Below the pieces are notes generated by a model. That model saw only the letters and a list, made by a program, of their open reading frames with translations, was not told where the DNA came from and ran no database searches. From positions 1,178,628 through 1,205,258 of the forward strand of contig BFEA01000220.1 in assembly GCA_003427395.1 (NCBI GenBank): a stretch of DNA of 26,631 nt. The letters run 5' to 3'. Below, in pieces: positions 18,160 to 26,593 of the stretch. A program made the position numbers and the translations under genes. The first letter of the stretch is position 1. Each line of letters starts with the position of its first letter. This DNA comes from Chara braunii (taxonomy: Eukaryota > Streptophyta > Charophyceae > Charales > Characeae).

Positions 18160-19840
18160 ACTCACCAAATCACACTACAAATCATAAACCCTGTGTTTGT
18201 AATAGACAGTTCAAACAAACTCAGACTTATTGTTGACCTTAGATATGTCAACCTCTTCATCACTTTCCAGATTTCCACTATGAAACCATCGATGATGTTG
18301 TTTCTGTAATTGATGGTTCTATAATTCAGGATTTTGCTGTAACGTTTGACGTAAAGAACGGTTACTACCATGTGTCGGTCCACCCGAAATCGAGACCTTT
18401 CTTAGTCTTTTCTTGGAAAGGCGTAACTTATCACTTTAACACATTATGCTTTCGAATTTTCTCGGCCTGTTGGATATTTACAACAATAATGCAAGAGGTA
18501 ATGAATGTAATCAGAGCCAGGGGTGTTCATATTTTCTCATACATCGATGACAGTTTTTCCACTCACAAGAAACTCCCTGTTTGTTTGTGGAACTCTTTTC
18601 TGGTTACCGTAATTTTCAATAAACTAGGATTCTTTCTCAGCCGGAGCAAATGCAATGTGTTTCCCTCTCCGTCCAACCGTTTCTTAGGCTTTATTTTATA
18701 TTCACATCAGAAGAGAATTAAAGTACCCGAGGACAAGGCTGAAAGGATTGTCAATCTGTTACATATGTCAGCTGATGAATCACATTTGTCAACAAGAAGG
18801 GTTGCCTCATTGACAGGCAAGCTAGTTTCACTGTCCAAAGCCTTTTTACCCGCATCTTTGCACTGCTCCCACCTCCATGCAGCACTAACGGACTGCAACT
18901 GGAACGGTAGAGTAAGACTTTCAAATCAATTCAAAGATGATCTTTGTTGGTGGCTGGAGCACCTCCCTACGATCCCTGGAAGGCTGTGGACGGTAAGAAC
19001 TGTCACAATCACCATGCAGACAGGCGCGTCGAACTCCGCAGTAGGAGTCATAATCTCCTTCCAAACTAGAATCCCATGGAAACTTAGCTTTCCCTTGTCA
19101 TCGAGCCTGCTAAGCTCATCAAGTACTCACCGCGAGTTTTTTGCGGTAACCACCACTTTGTCACTCTTGGCAGAAAGAATCCCGGAAGAACTCCAATCCC
19201 AGGCAATTAGAGTAATAGGTGACAACCATGCAGTCTTTTCCTCTTGAAGAAGCTGAGCTCAACGGATGAACTGTTCAACTCTTTCCTTAGAATAATCGCC
19301 TCGATCTTGATGAGACTAGATTGCCAACTGCAACCAAGCTGGGTTTCGAGAGAACTGAATACAGTGGCAGACAAACTTTCCAAGGTTGTAGACCACTCAA
19401 ACTGGGATCTGAGCAGGTCAATTGTAGAAGAATTGTTCGAAAGATTTGGCCAACCTGCAATAGACCTTTTCGCCTCAGAAGAAAACTTTGTCTGCATTCC
19501 ATTCGTATCCGAGTTCCTATCCCCGAACTGCCTAGCAGCAGATGCTTTATCCCTGGACTGAAACTCTCTGCCAACTTCTCCCTACAGATGGTTGTTCCCT
19601 TCGACATGCCTCCTCCACTAAGTTCTAGCAAAGATTAAGTTTTTTGGCAGAGAATACCTCCTCATATCACCTAGCTCTTCTAGGGCTAGCTGGTTCCCCG
19701 CCCTAAATTCTCTTAGGTCGACCGCCGTTATTAATCTGGAAAAGGATTTTGTAACTTTTTTCCCTACCTCAAGAATCCCGAGAGGATCTTTCAATCCCGG
19801 GAAAACAGGCCTTAAGGTTAGCAAAATTTCCATCTGATTG
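18160..19840 (+). pseudogene. DIRS-type reverse transcriptase and RNase H
   Basis: Plus-strand blocks in order are KLRLIVDLRYVN, then after a frame change DFHYETIDDVVSVID, FAVTFDVKNGYYHVSVHP, FSWKGVTYHFNTLCF and VHIFSYIDDSFS (YIDD, the catalytic pair). The RNase H part has REFFAV, GDNHAVF and ELNTVADKLSK, but the first catalytic aspartate position reads QTGAS, so that residue looks lost. AIDLFASEENF and ADALSLD then follow, as in DIRS elements. The longest intact stretch is 18372-19247 (291 codons). There are frame changes near 18265 and 19243 and stops after SLD and further on. The order RT, RNase H, DLFAS block is diagnostic of the DIRS/Ngaro group. The 5' end is cut near the repeat at 18135. 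Confidence 0.88.
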
Positions 19841-19841
19841 C

Positions 19842-20904
19842 TCAACTACAGCCGTACTCATACCGCATGAAGGAGGAAAAAAGTTTCCAAGTGCCTTGAC
19901 CTAGCATCTTCTCCAGACTCCAACCAGGTTGTATATCAGCCCGAACCCCGCCAACTCGGAAGCTATGAGCACTCTCGCCCTCATATAGCTCATTGGTCTT
20001 CAATCTCTCCTTCAAACGCTTGTTAAAGCCACTAAGACTCAGAACCCCTTTGGTCTGAGTACTTCGGAAGAGTGGACCCCCATCACGTAGATCGATAGGA
20101 GGCACAAGCCGGCTATAGCACTCATGCATCTCTTCAACCACCTCCAAGAAGGAGGTCCCATGACCCTGGGGTTCTTGAAGGCAGATTACCCCACATCTCC
20201 CTCTTCTTAAGGTCTTTGTATAATCAGGCTGCACGCGCGCAGTTTCTTCATCCACCTTTTCCCCCCTCAAACGCAGACCCTGCCCACCTCGCTGCCAGCT
20301 CTCCTACAGGTAGGTCATTATGCAAAAATCACGTAGTTGTTCAGCATAATGATACCCACTTTTGGTCTTACTCTCACGCATACTTTGGCTCAAAATCTGC
20401 AATTTTTCGGTAGTCATCGCAGGGGCCTGATTCTCACGAACTCCGATCTTTAGAGCATAATTTCGATACGCATGGTGGTAATCTCGTACCTTACTACTGT
20501 TACAAGGATTTTGCAGCCTTTCCCGACCAAGTATGAAAAAGCACCTATTCAAGCAACTCAAACTGGACTCGACTGTGCTACAGGAGGGGAAAGGTTGACC
20601 TCTACGGTCAAGGGTGCGACTTCGCATTTTTAACTCAGGAATCCACTGACTCTAAAGAAAGGCTATCACATCAAGAGCCAAGCAGTTGCTGATGTCTCTC
20701 CCTACACGGTTCCTAATCAGCCACTCGCCCAATGATTGCATCATTCGTCTTTTTTCTCGCTCTCCGTTTTTTGGTAAGCCATGTTGAACAATTAGCTCTA
20801 CGGAATCAATCAAACCCTTGGTATAATCTCCTTCAATCCCTTTGGTTTTCTGAGAACTATCGACCTCTTGATTCCCACTAAGTAATCGACTCAACCACCA
20901 TTTC
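19842..20904 (-). pseudogene. Tyrosine recombinase, main (second) exon
   Basis: One minus-strand frame runs from 20904 to 19842, about 354 codons, broken only by two TAG stops (20652-20654 and 20304-20306). The N-terminal half has EWLIRNRVGRDISNC and DYHHAYRNYALKIGVRENQA, like the SAM-like core-binding part of these recombinases. The catalytic half has SWQRGGQGLRLR (probable first Arg), DYTKTLRRGRC, GGPLFRST, LYEGESAHSFRVGGV (the HxxR motif), GQGTWKLFSSFMRYEYG (Trp, then the likely nucleophile Tyr). The family cuts and rejoins DNA for insertion of a circular intermediate in DIRS/Ngaro elements and Cryptons. It is convergent to the RT/RNase H, tail to tail, which is unusual. The stops make this copy inactive unless read through. 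Confidence 0.82.
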
Positions 20905-21338
20905 CTGCACACAAATCAGATTCCATCAGATTAGGTGAATGTAGGCAACTTGGTATGGGTTAGGAGGTGCATGGGGGATACCCCAGGACTCTCCATTTTC
21001 TGCGAAGGTACTTCAGTATGTTTGCAATCAATTAATCAGTATCCCTCTGAACTTGATGTTTTTTGTTTGTCAGAATGTTGTTTGCATTATCAATCTCTTT
21101 TGTCAGTACTGTACTTTCCCCTTGCAGACCATGATGTTTTAGTACTGAATTGGAACCCCTTTTTTTACCCCTCCAGATCTCTGACTAGAAAAACAGGCCG
21201 CATGAACACACATAGAAGGCATAGACCTACCCTCACCATTGGTGACAGTTTTACAGCAGCAGAGCCTCCGTCGTACTTAGGGCAGACCTTTGTCAGATAC
21301 CGGCGGGTTTAGCAGGTGGGACAACTGCAGTAACTTAC
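20905..21338 (-). other. Predicted intron, GT-AG, 434 bp
   Basis: The donor CCAAG|GTAAGTTA (intron from 21338) matches the consensus closely. The acceptor is GATTTGTGTGCAG|G (intron end 20905). The split codon AG|G is restored in frame, joining TSSP-R-KWWLSR. The intron contains the second 244-bp direct repeat copy (20968-21211). It is predicted from sequence only. Confidence 0.55.
20968..21211. repeat. 244-bp direct repeat, copy in the intron
   Basis: This copy runs from TGCATGGGGGATACC to GCATGAACACAC and matches 21810-22053 over its full length with roughly six or seven mismatches. On the minus strand it ends with the ATG of MESPGVSPMH, followed here by unrelated sequence. Confidence 0.93.
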
Positions 21339-21838
21339 CTTGGAGAAGAGGTCAAATCCAATTTTGAGCCGGCCTGTGTTTCTGCATCTGAACTTGAAAG
21401 GAAACCAGGTTCATTAGATTGAGCTGGAAGATACCGCAACAACTGTGAGCCGGCCTCTGAAGTAACTCTCGGCTCTTGGATAACTACTTGGCCCATGAGG
21501 GCCCCTTTTTCTGCAGCGGTCCATTGGGACTGGACCCCGCATAGGGGAGGCCTACATTGAGCCGTATCGAACCTGCAAAGACTATGCTGAAATTCAGCGT
21601 GATATTCTGGCACTTCTGGGCAATATTGGGGATTTATTATTTCTAGCCTGCTTGCCCCAAACGGAAGTGTCCTTTTGTCTTTAGCCTGCTCTTCGATTGC
21701 GACTGCGGCGCCGCTCCGTTCTCCGTACCTGCAACACACCACTGGATTACCTTCATCAACGGCGCGACTCCCCACGTGAAAATCCTGGCCCACCCGCCCG
21801 TGCCCTCGATGCATGGGGGATACCGCAGGACTCTCCAT
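21339..21838 (-). CDS. Putative first exon of the recombinase gene
   Basis: An open frame starts at ATG 21838 (MESPAVSPMHRG) and runs 500 nt to a strong splice donor after KLDLTSSP. It gives 166 codons plus two bases, which match the phase of the downstream exon. The peptide has no domain I recognise. It is rich in Glu, Gln, Ser and Gly and looks disordered, as an N-terminal extension might be. The start codon lies within the 244-bp direct repeat, so the same ATG context is present again at about 20996 inside the intron. The alternative is that this frame is unrelated to the recombinase and the phase match is chance. Confidence 0.4.
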
Positions 21839-22053
21839 TTTCTGCGAAGGTACTTCAGTATGTTTGCAATCAATTGATCAGTATCCCTCTGAACTTAATG
21901 TTTTTTGTTTGTCAGAATGTTGTTTGCATTATCGATCTTTTTTGTCAGTACTGTACTTTCCCCTTGCAGACCATGATGTTTTAGTACTGAATTGGAACCC
22001 CTTCTTTTACCCCTCCAGATCTCTGACTAGAAAAACAGGCCGCATGAACACAC
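21810..22053. repeat. 244-bp direct repeat, upstream copy
   Basis: Partner of 20968-21211 at an offset of 842 bp. On the minus strand it holds the sequence just upstream of the putative exon 1 and its start codon, so it may contain the promoter and 5' leader of the recombinase gene. In Kangaroo/PAT-type DIRS elements split direct repeats are known, but I cannot show that these copies play that role. Confidence 0.93.
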
Positions 22054-22382
22054 TGTGACAGTGAAGCATTATGAGGGGTCATCCCTAATGAAGAAAGTTT
22101 GTCATCATTTTCTGCTATTGGAGAAGAGAGTGACTGAACGGTGGCCCCTGACGTCACCACAACTGCCACAGAAGGTGTCTTGGCATTCGTTTCAGGGGGG
22201 ACCCATGAGCCAGGGGGTTTGGAATCCCAATTCGAATCTCCTTGTTTCTCCCATGTCCAACCCTTTGCCAACCCCGCTTTTGAACCCTCAAAGGCCCGCA
22301 TCCACTGTTCTCCATAAATTTGTTTTGAAGGGGTCCCGTACTCATCTCTCTGTCACCCTTTGTCGGCTTGTGCCAATGTCAA
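22054..22382. other. No gene recognised
   Basis: Overlapping open frames on both strands (21981-22301 minus and 22055-22447 plus) have no domain I recognise. The minus-strand frame could be an upstream part of the recombinase element, because it runs up to the start of the 244-bp repeat, but nothing else supports that. Confidence 0.4.
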
Positions 22383-22880
22383 CGTTGGTGGTGGGGCATT
22401 TTTGGTGTTGGTGGTTGGGGGGTGAGGGTGGGGGGCACTGGGCCTAGGTGGAATGGAAAGGGCAAGTACCCGCAAACAACATTGGTGTTGGGGCATTTTT
22501 GGTTTGGGAGGTTGGGGGGCGGCACACTGGGCCCAAGTGGAATGGAAAGGGGAAGTACCCGTGGTCAGGGAAATTCGCAGCCTGCATACACCTGGAAGCT
22601 TTCAACATTCAATTCAACGTCACGTTGGTGTCGGGGCATTTTTTGGTTGGTTAGGGGGGGAGCGGCGCACTGAACCCAGGTGGAATGAAAAAGGGCAAGT
22701 ACCCACGGTTGGGAAAGTTTGCACCCCATGAGGTTTGAGTTTTATACACCTAGAAGCTTTCAACGTTCGGGGCATTTTTGGTTTTTTGGGGGTGGGGGCA
22801 CACTGGCCCCAGGTGGAATGGAAAGGGCAAGTACTCACGGTCGGGAAAATTTTAAATGGTGCGTTGGGCCCAAGTCGAAA
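22383..22880. repeat. Four-unit minisatellite, G-rich
   Basis: Units begin with GTTGGTG..GGGGCATTTTTGGT or a variant at about 22384, 22482, 22625 and 22763, and each contains AGGTGGAATGGAAAGGGCAA followed by GTACCC or GTACTC. Spacings are about 98, 143 and 138 bp, as later units gained an extra segment with CACCTGGAAGCTTTCAAC. Open frames repeat the same peptides and are not genes. Confidence 0.9.
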
Positions 22881-22986
22881 CGGCGCTTGCCTTTGCAACA
22901 GGTGTTGTAAATGTGGTCAATTCATATAACCGTAAGGATATTGAAACATATGAATAATGTCGCCTTCATCACTCAAGCGTATACGA

Positions 22987-23177
22987 ACTATGGGCTGCGC
23001 ACCCTTGCCTTCACGTTAAGTCAATTAAACTAAAGGACCGTGGTCTCGGCCTCCTACGGGCAGCTACCGGTCCTCTACAGGCAACAACTGCCCATTCCCT
23101 ATGAATTCCTCTCCCTGGCAAATTCACCACCCTTCCAATTGACTTACCGTGAGGCTACGGGTGCGCAGCCCGTAGTT
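22987..23177. mobile_element. MITE-like element with 40-bp imperfect inverted repeats
   Basis: ACTATGGGCTGCGCACCC...TAAGTCAATT (22987-23026) is inverted as AATTGACTTA...GGGTGCGCAGCCCGTAGT (23137-23177), at about 85-90% by eye. The internal 110 bp have no coding capacity. The right arm together with its downstream flank recurs at about 26352-26395, so the arm belongs to a larger repeat family. Confidence 0.7.
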
Positions 23178-23457
23178 TGTTTGTTGATGTGGTTGGGGAA
23201 GGTTAAGGTAGTGATTATGTTGACTTTGTTTGTTGATATGGTTAGGGAAGGTTAAGGTAGTGATTATGCTGAGTTTGTTTGTTGATGTGGTTGGGAAAGG
23301 CTAAGGTAGTGATTATGTTGTGTTTGTGTTTCATCATGTTCGCTATACACACCCCTAAGAGTGTGTGCGTGTGGGGTCCCGACTGGTGCTTTATTCACGA
23401 TGTTCATGGGACGCTGGACCCAGTTTCCAGCAGGTGCCACTCCCCATCAACAGACAG
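23170..23457 (+). repeat. Dispersed repeat with 49-bp tandem units, copy 1
   Basis: Three 49-bp units (GTTGATGTGGTTGGGGAAGG, TTAAGGTAGTGATTATG) start at about 23183, 23232 and 23281, followed by TTCGCTATACACACC, TTTATTCACGATGTTCAT and then the GGGACGCTGG module (23408-23457). The same order, with only one 49-bp unit, is seen at 26380-26575. Confidence 0.88.
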
Positions 23458-23545
23458 GAGCATTATGTCGTAAGTCCACTATAAGGCGGATGCTCATATC
23501 ACCTTCTCTAGTGGGCTGAAGCTGAACTGTTTTTGGGGGGAAAAA

Positions 23546-23587
23546 GTGTGTGTGTGTGTGTGCGTGTCTGCACATGTGTTTGTGAGA

Positions 23588-23668
<81 letters not shown>

Positions 23669-23715
23669 TGTGTGTGTGAGAGAGAGAGAGAGAGAAAGAA
23701 AGAAAGAGAGAGAGC
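23546..23715. repeat. (GT)n and (GA)n microsatellite
   Basis: A long GT tract with small interruptions runs to about 23678 and is followed by GA and GAAA repeats to 23715. It begins about 90 bp after the GGGACGCTGG module. A (GT)n tract also follows the module copy at 26524, closer to it. Confidence 0.95.
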
Positions 23716-24144
23716 CCTGCAGCATGCAGCATGTCAGTGGCGGGGAGCACAAGGGAAGGCGCTAACCTCTAAAAAAAAAAGAGGTCATGTTCAATTCGAA
23801 TACAATGGTTTTTTGTTTTCGAAATTTGAATAGAAACGTACACGTTTTTGACGCGTTGTACTAAAATACAACTCATATGCGGTGTATTCGAAGTGTCCTT
23901 CTATTCGAGAAAAGTGGACCCACGTCGTTTCGATTTCAAAATGTCCGTTGCTCATCAGGGTTGCGTTTTATGCCCCTCAGTTCGCAGCCCATCAAGGGTG
24001 CGTTGTCGAGCGCATCGGTCCCGTGGGGGGACCCTCCCGGCTGCGTCACGCAGGATTTTGCAGGACTTCTTCACAATGGAGTTTTCACAGCTCCGGCCGA
24101 GTGCACCAGCCGCACCTCTCGCGAACCACTACGACATGACAGGG

Positions 24145-24225
24145 GTCACGCAAGGCACAACTTTACCTCTGTCCAAGGGGTTGTCACCACCCTTGGACAG
24201 GCGTATCCCCGCCGAGCTACAGAAT
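24145..24225 (-). other. Possible tRNA-derived SINE head
   Basis: On the minus strand CTGTAGCTCGGCGGGGATAC resembles a tRNA D-arm and pol III A box. A hairpin sits where an anticodon arm could be, and GGTAAAGTTGTGCC is a poor B-box candidate about 52 bases on. The B box is degenerate, so the call is weak. Confidence 0.25.
24169..24200. other. Perfect 11-bp hairpin
   Basis: CTGTCCAAGGG and its exact complement CCCTTGGACAG enclose a 10-base loop, GTTGTCACCA. The stem is longer than a tRNA anticodon stem, which counts against a plain tRNA origin. Confidence 0.75.
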
Positions 24226-24315
24226 CACGTGCGAAAGCTACTCGAATGCAATCGTAGAGGTGGCCCAGCCAAGGGTAGTACGTTGTAGCATAGGGGGTAC
24301 GCGCGGTCAAACATC

Positions 24316-25067
24316 TTAAACCACCACTACCTTTCCTAGTGTTGGGAAAAATGGGAATATACGCCACGCCGCATTTTTCGGGGGTCCGACTGAGGGTCGG
24401 CCAGAAAACAATGTTTGAGTTTTGCAGGGCCGACCGAAAAGCAAAAAAAAAAAAAAAAAAAACTCCACAATCGAAAGGAAAAGCATCGGGGGAAGCAGTG
24501 GAGGAGGTGTGCTCACAGTACTAGCTTCCAAGAATGTATCTGCCCAGAATCATTGCTTGTTTCATTTTTTTATTTTTATTTTTTGACACTTGCAATCGAC
24601 AGGGCACTCTCACATGTTCCCAAGATTTTGTATCCGTCTGTTTCTGGGTCCACAAAGTTGTTGCTTTTTTATCTTTTTTTTAATATATCCTCCTCTTGTG
24701 TTTTGCTCAAGGTTGCAACGCCCTGGGATGGTGTGTCCTCACGCGAACCCAATGCTCTGTATCCAGATGTTTTCACGTTCATAAAGTTGTTGCTTTTTAT
24801 CGTCTTTTTTTATGTATTCTCCTCCTGTGTTTTGTTGAGGGCTGCAACGCTCATTGGGAGGGCATGTACCCACTGTTTTGTATCCAGTTGCTTTCACGTC
24901 CCCACCCTACTTGTTTTTTTTTCCTTTTATTTCGTTTTTTTTTTTTTTATGTTCCATTTCCGTAGAGTACGATAAATAAAATACAATGGGACCCAGGATC
25001 GATAAAACTCAGTGCGCAGTGAAATTCACGGTCGGTAAACATAGGATCGGAGGTAGTGGTGGTTTAA
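24316..25067. mobile_element. TTAA-flanked non-autonomous element, 744 bp
   Basis: TTAA at 24316-24319 and 25064-25067 encloses an element that starts ACCACCACTACCT and ends AGGTAGTGGTGGT, a perfect 13-bp inverted repeat. Its right end, read inward (ACCTCCGATCCTA), closely matches the right end of the MITE at 12195-12359 (ACCTCCGAGCCTA), so the two are related. The interior holds a T-rich tandem array of about 125-bp units (GTATCC.G.TG.TT near 24631, 24758 and 24881). There is no transposase. The TTAA target again points to piggyBac-like mobilisation. Confidence 0.82.
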
Positions 25068-25084
25068 TCGAACCCGTACGTGAA

Positions 25085-25165
25085 CTGATGCTCTAGGGTT
25101 GATCTCCCAAGCGCAACTCTGCACCGGTTGACTAGGGCGGTCCCTCTAACCACGTGGTAAACTTC
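25085..25165 (-). other. Possible tRNA-derived SINE fragment
   Basis: On the minus strand CCACGTGGTTAGAGGGACCG resembles an A box and D-arm, and about 47 bases on GGGAGATCAACCC forms a 7-base loop with a short stem, like a T-arm with a decayed B box. The spacing is tRNA-like but the acceptor stem is not evident. It adjoins the TTAA element. Confidence 0.3.
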
Positions 25166-25373
25166 ACAAAAATAAAATCAAACTCTAAACAGAAAACGCG
25201 TCTAGTCGCGTATTCATATTTGACCTATAACCTTTTGACAACAAAAAAAACATGTGTGTGTTGCGCGCGAGTCTCCCAATAAATGGCACAGCGTCGTAGG
25301 CCTTGTCATACTGACTAGTCATGCATGAATCGGGAAGTGGTCGCAGTGATGACATACCATGTGGTACCCATAA

Positions 25374-25643
25374 TAACCTCGGAAACGAGGCTCCATTATC
25401 GGAGGCTTAAAAACAGGTAAAAGGGTTTGACTTTGACAACCGCCACGCGTCTTAAGGGCGTAATTCCTCGACTGTAGACAATCGCAAGTGCGATTGCGAT
25501 ACCTACCCTTTTCTGCACACTGTGAAGAGGAGTGGTAGGCGGGCTTTGACCCTTAGTGGCGACCAAACGCCTCTAACCCTTGGAATAAGGCTCCATCGTC
25601 GGAGGTCTGGAAATAGGTAAAAAGATTTGACTTTGACAGTCGT
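25374..25643. repeat. 70-bp direct repeat, two copies 200 bp apart
   Basis: Segments with AGGCTCCATTATCGGAGGC and AGGCTCCATCGTCGGAGGT, both continuing AGGTAAAA.G.TTTGACTTTG, occur at about 25374-25443 and 25574-25643, at roughly 80% identity by eye. Confidence 0.8.
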
Positions 25644-25923
25644 CTTGGACTGCGCATACACTCTGACATTTCCACTACCCTCGACTTGAGAAAAATCTCG
25701 AGGGCAGCCCTACATGCGCCCTTGAGCCTGAATGTAATTAAAAAATACTGGACTTCATTGTCATTCCACAACACCCTACAATCCGCCTTGAAAAACCGAG
25801 CGGAATATGTGTGGCTCCTGCTACTTCACATGGTGGACCACGCAGGTCCGTTATTGGCCCAGGACAACTGTAGTTGGGGGGCAAAAAGCAAAAAGGACGC
25901 TTGCGTACTTTGCAAGGAAATTT

Positions 25924-25946
25924 GAGGCACCATTAGGTGGTGCCTC
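25924..25946. other. Perfect 9-bp hairpin
   Basis: GAGGCACCA and TGGTGCCTC enclose TTAGG. It is a short inverted repeat in otherwise unannotated sequence. Confidence 0.6.
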
Positions 25947-26055
25947 CCGGTTCGCGTGGGCGCCCTACAACCGCCCTTCACTTAAGAGGGGAAATTTATT
26001 ACGGCGGGAACGTTAATCCCTTATCAATCGTGATTAGTGAATCTCAAGGGCGAAT

Positions 26056-26185
26056 TGACTCAGGGGTATAAAACGCACCTCTGACAGACTGCGAATTACC
26101 ATTTGGACCTGAACGGACGACCGACCAAACTACAAAATTTTGATTCAGGGGTATAAAATGTAACCCTGACGGGCTGCTAACACGC
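26056..26185. repeat. Short tandem repeat with TATAAAA, 85-bp spacing
   Basis: CAGGGGTATAAAACG...CCTCTGACAGACTGC (about 26061) recurs as CAGGGGTATAAAATG...CCCTGACGGGCTGC (about 26146). The TATA-like core is shared, but no gene follows, so I do not call promoters. Confidence 0.7.
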
Positions 26186-26234
26186 CCACGCCCCCCCCCG
26201 TAAAAACCCTACCAATACCGAACAAGGGAGCTGG

Positions 26235-26330
26235 TTGGCAACATGCGTGACCCAGGGTCGTTGGAACCGAATTCACGACGTCGTGAATGCCACTTGTGTG
26301 CCTAACCAAGTGAGCTAGGCCATTTGCTCG
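26235..26330 (-). other. tRNA-derived SINE candidate
   Basis: On the minus strand TGGCCTAGCTCACTTGGTTAG is a good match to a tRNA D-arm and A box. GGTTCCAACGACC, about 49 bases further on, resembles a B box (consensus GGTTCRANNCC) with one extra base and one mismatch. A to B spacing is tRNA-like. I do not see a clean cloverleaf, so a SINE or tRNA pseudogene is more likely than a working tRNA. Confidence 0.45.
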
Positions 26331-26351
26331 GTTAACCAGTCTTCGCTTCTG

Positions 26352-26575
26352 ATTGACTTACGATGAGGGCAAGGGTGCGCAACCTATAGTTTGTTTGTTG
26401 ATGTGGTTGAGAAAAGGTAATGTAGTGATTATGATGTGTGTATATTTTATCATATTCGCTATATACAACTTGAAGAGTGTGGTGGGGGGGGGTCCTGGTT
26501 GGTGTTTTATTCACGATGTTCATGGGACGCTGGACCCATTTTTCAGCAGGTGGCGCTCCCCACCAGTAGACAAGA
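26352..26575 (+). repeat. Dispersed repeat with GGGACGCTGG motif, copy 2 of the 23-kb repeat
   Basis: The order is GATTGACTTACGATGAGGGC, GGGTGCGCAACC, one unit of GTTGATGTGGTTGAGAAAAGG, TTCGCTATATACAAC, TTATTCACGATGTTCAT and the module GGGACGCTGGACCC...GCTCCCCACCAGTAGACAAG. It is a direct repeat of the 23.1-23.5 kb region with two fewer 49-bp units. Confidence 0.88.
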
Positions 26576-26579
26576 GAAT

Positions 26580-26593
26580 GTGTATGTGCACAT

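Larger units (their letters stand above)
23716..24315. other. Unique-looking stretch, no gene recognised
   Basis: Overlapping plus-strand open frames (23848-24288 and 23877-24257) share the sequence in different frames and have no recognisable domain. Within it lie a hairpin and a tRNA-like segment, listed separately. Confidence 0.5.

Noticed and set aside
20968-22053. 244-bp direct repeats as LTRs of a small LTR retrotransposon
   Set aside because: The ends are not TG...CA, I see no primer-binding site or polypurine tract beside them, and there is no target duplication.
23175-23321. CRISPR-like array
   Set aside because: The 49-bp units are directly contiguous with no unique spacers, and the context is eukaryotic.
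23447-23833. Open frames with CVCV, THTH or SLSLS runs
   Set aside because: Translations of (GT)n and (GA)n.
24415-24975. 186-codon plus-strand open frame rich in Phe and Leu
   Set aside because: It lies in the T-rich tandem array of the TTAA element and repeats the same peptide; the hydrophobic runs reflect T-tracts rather than membrane segments.
26056-26185. Two TATA-box promoters (GGGGTATAAAA)
   Set aside because: They are two copies of a short tandem repeat with no gene downstream.
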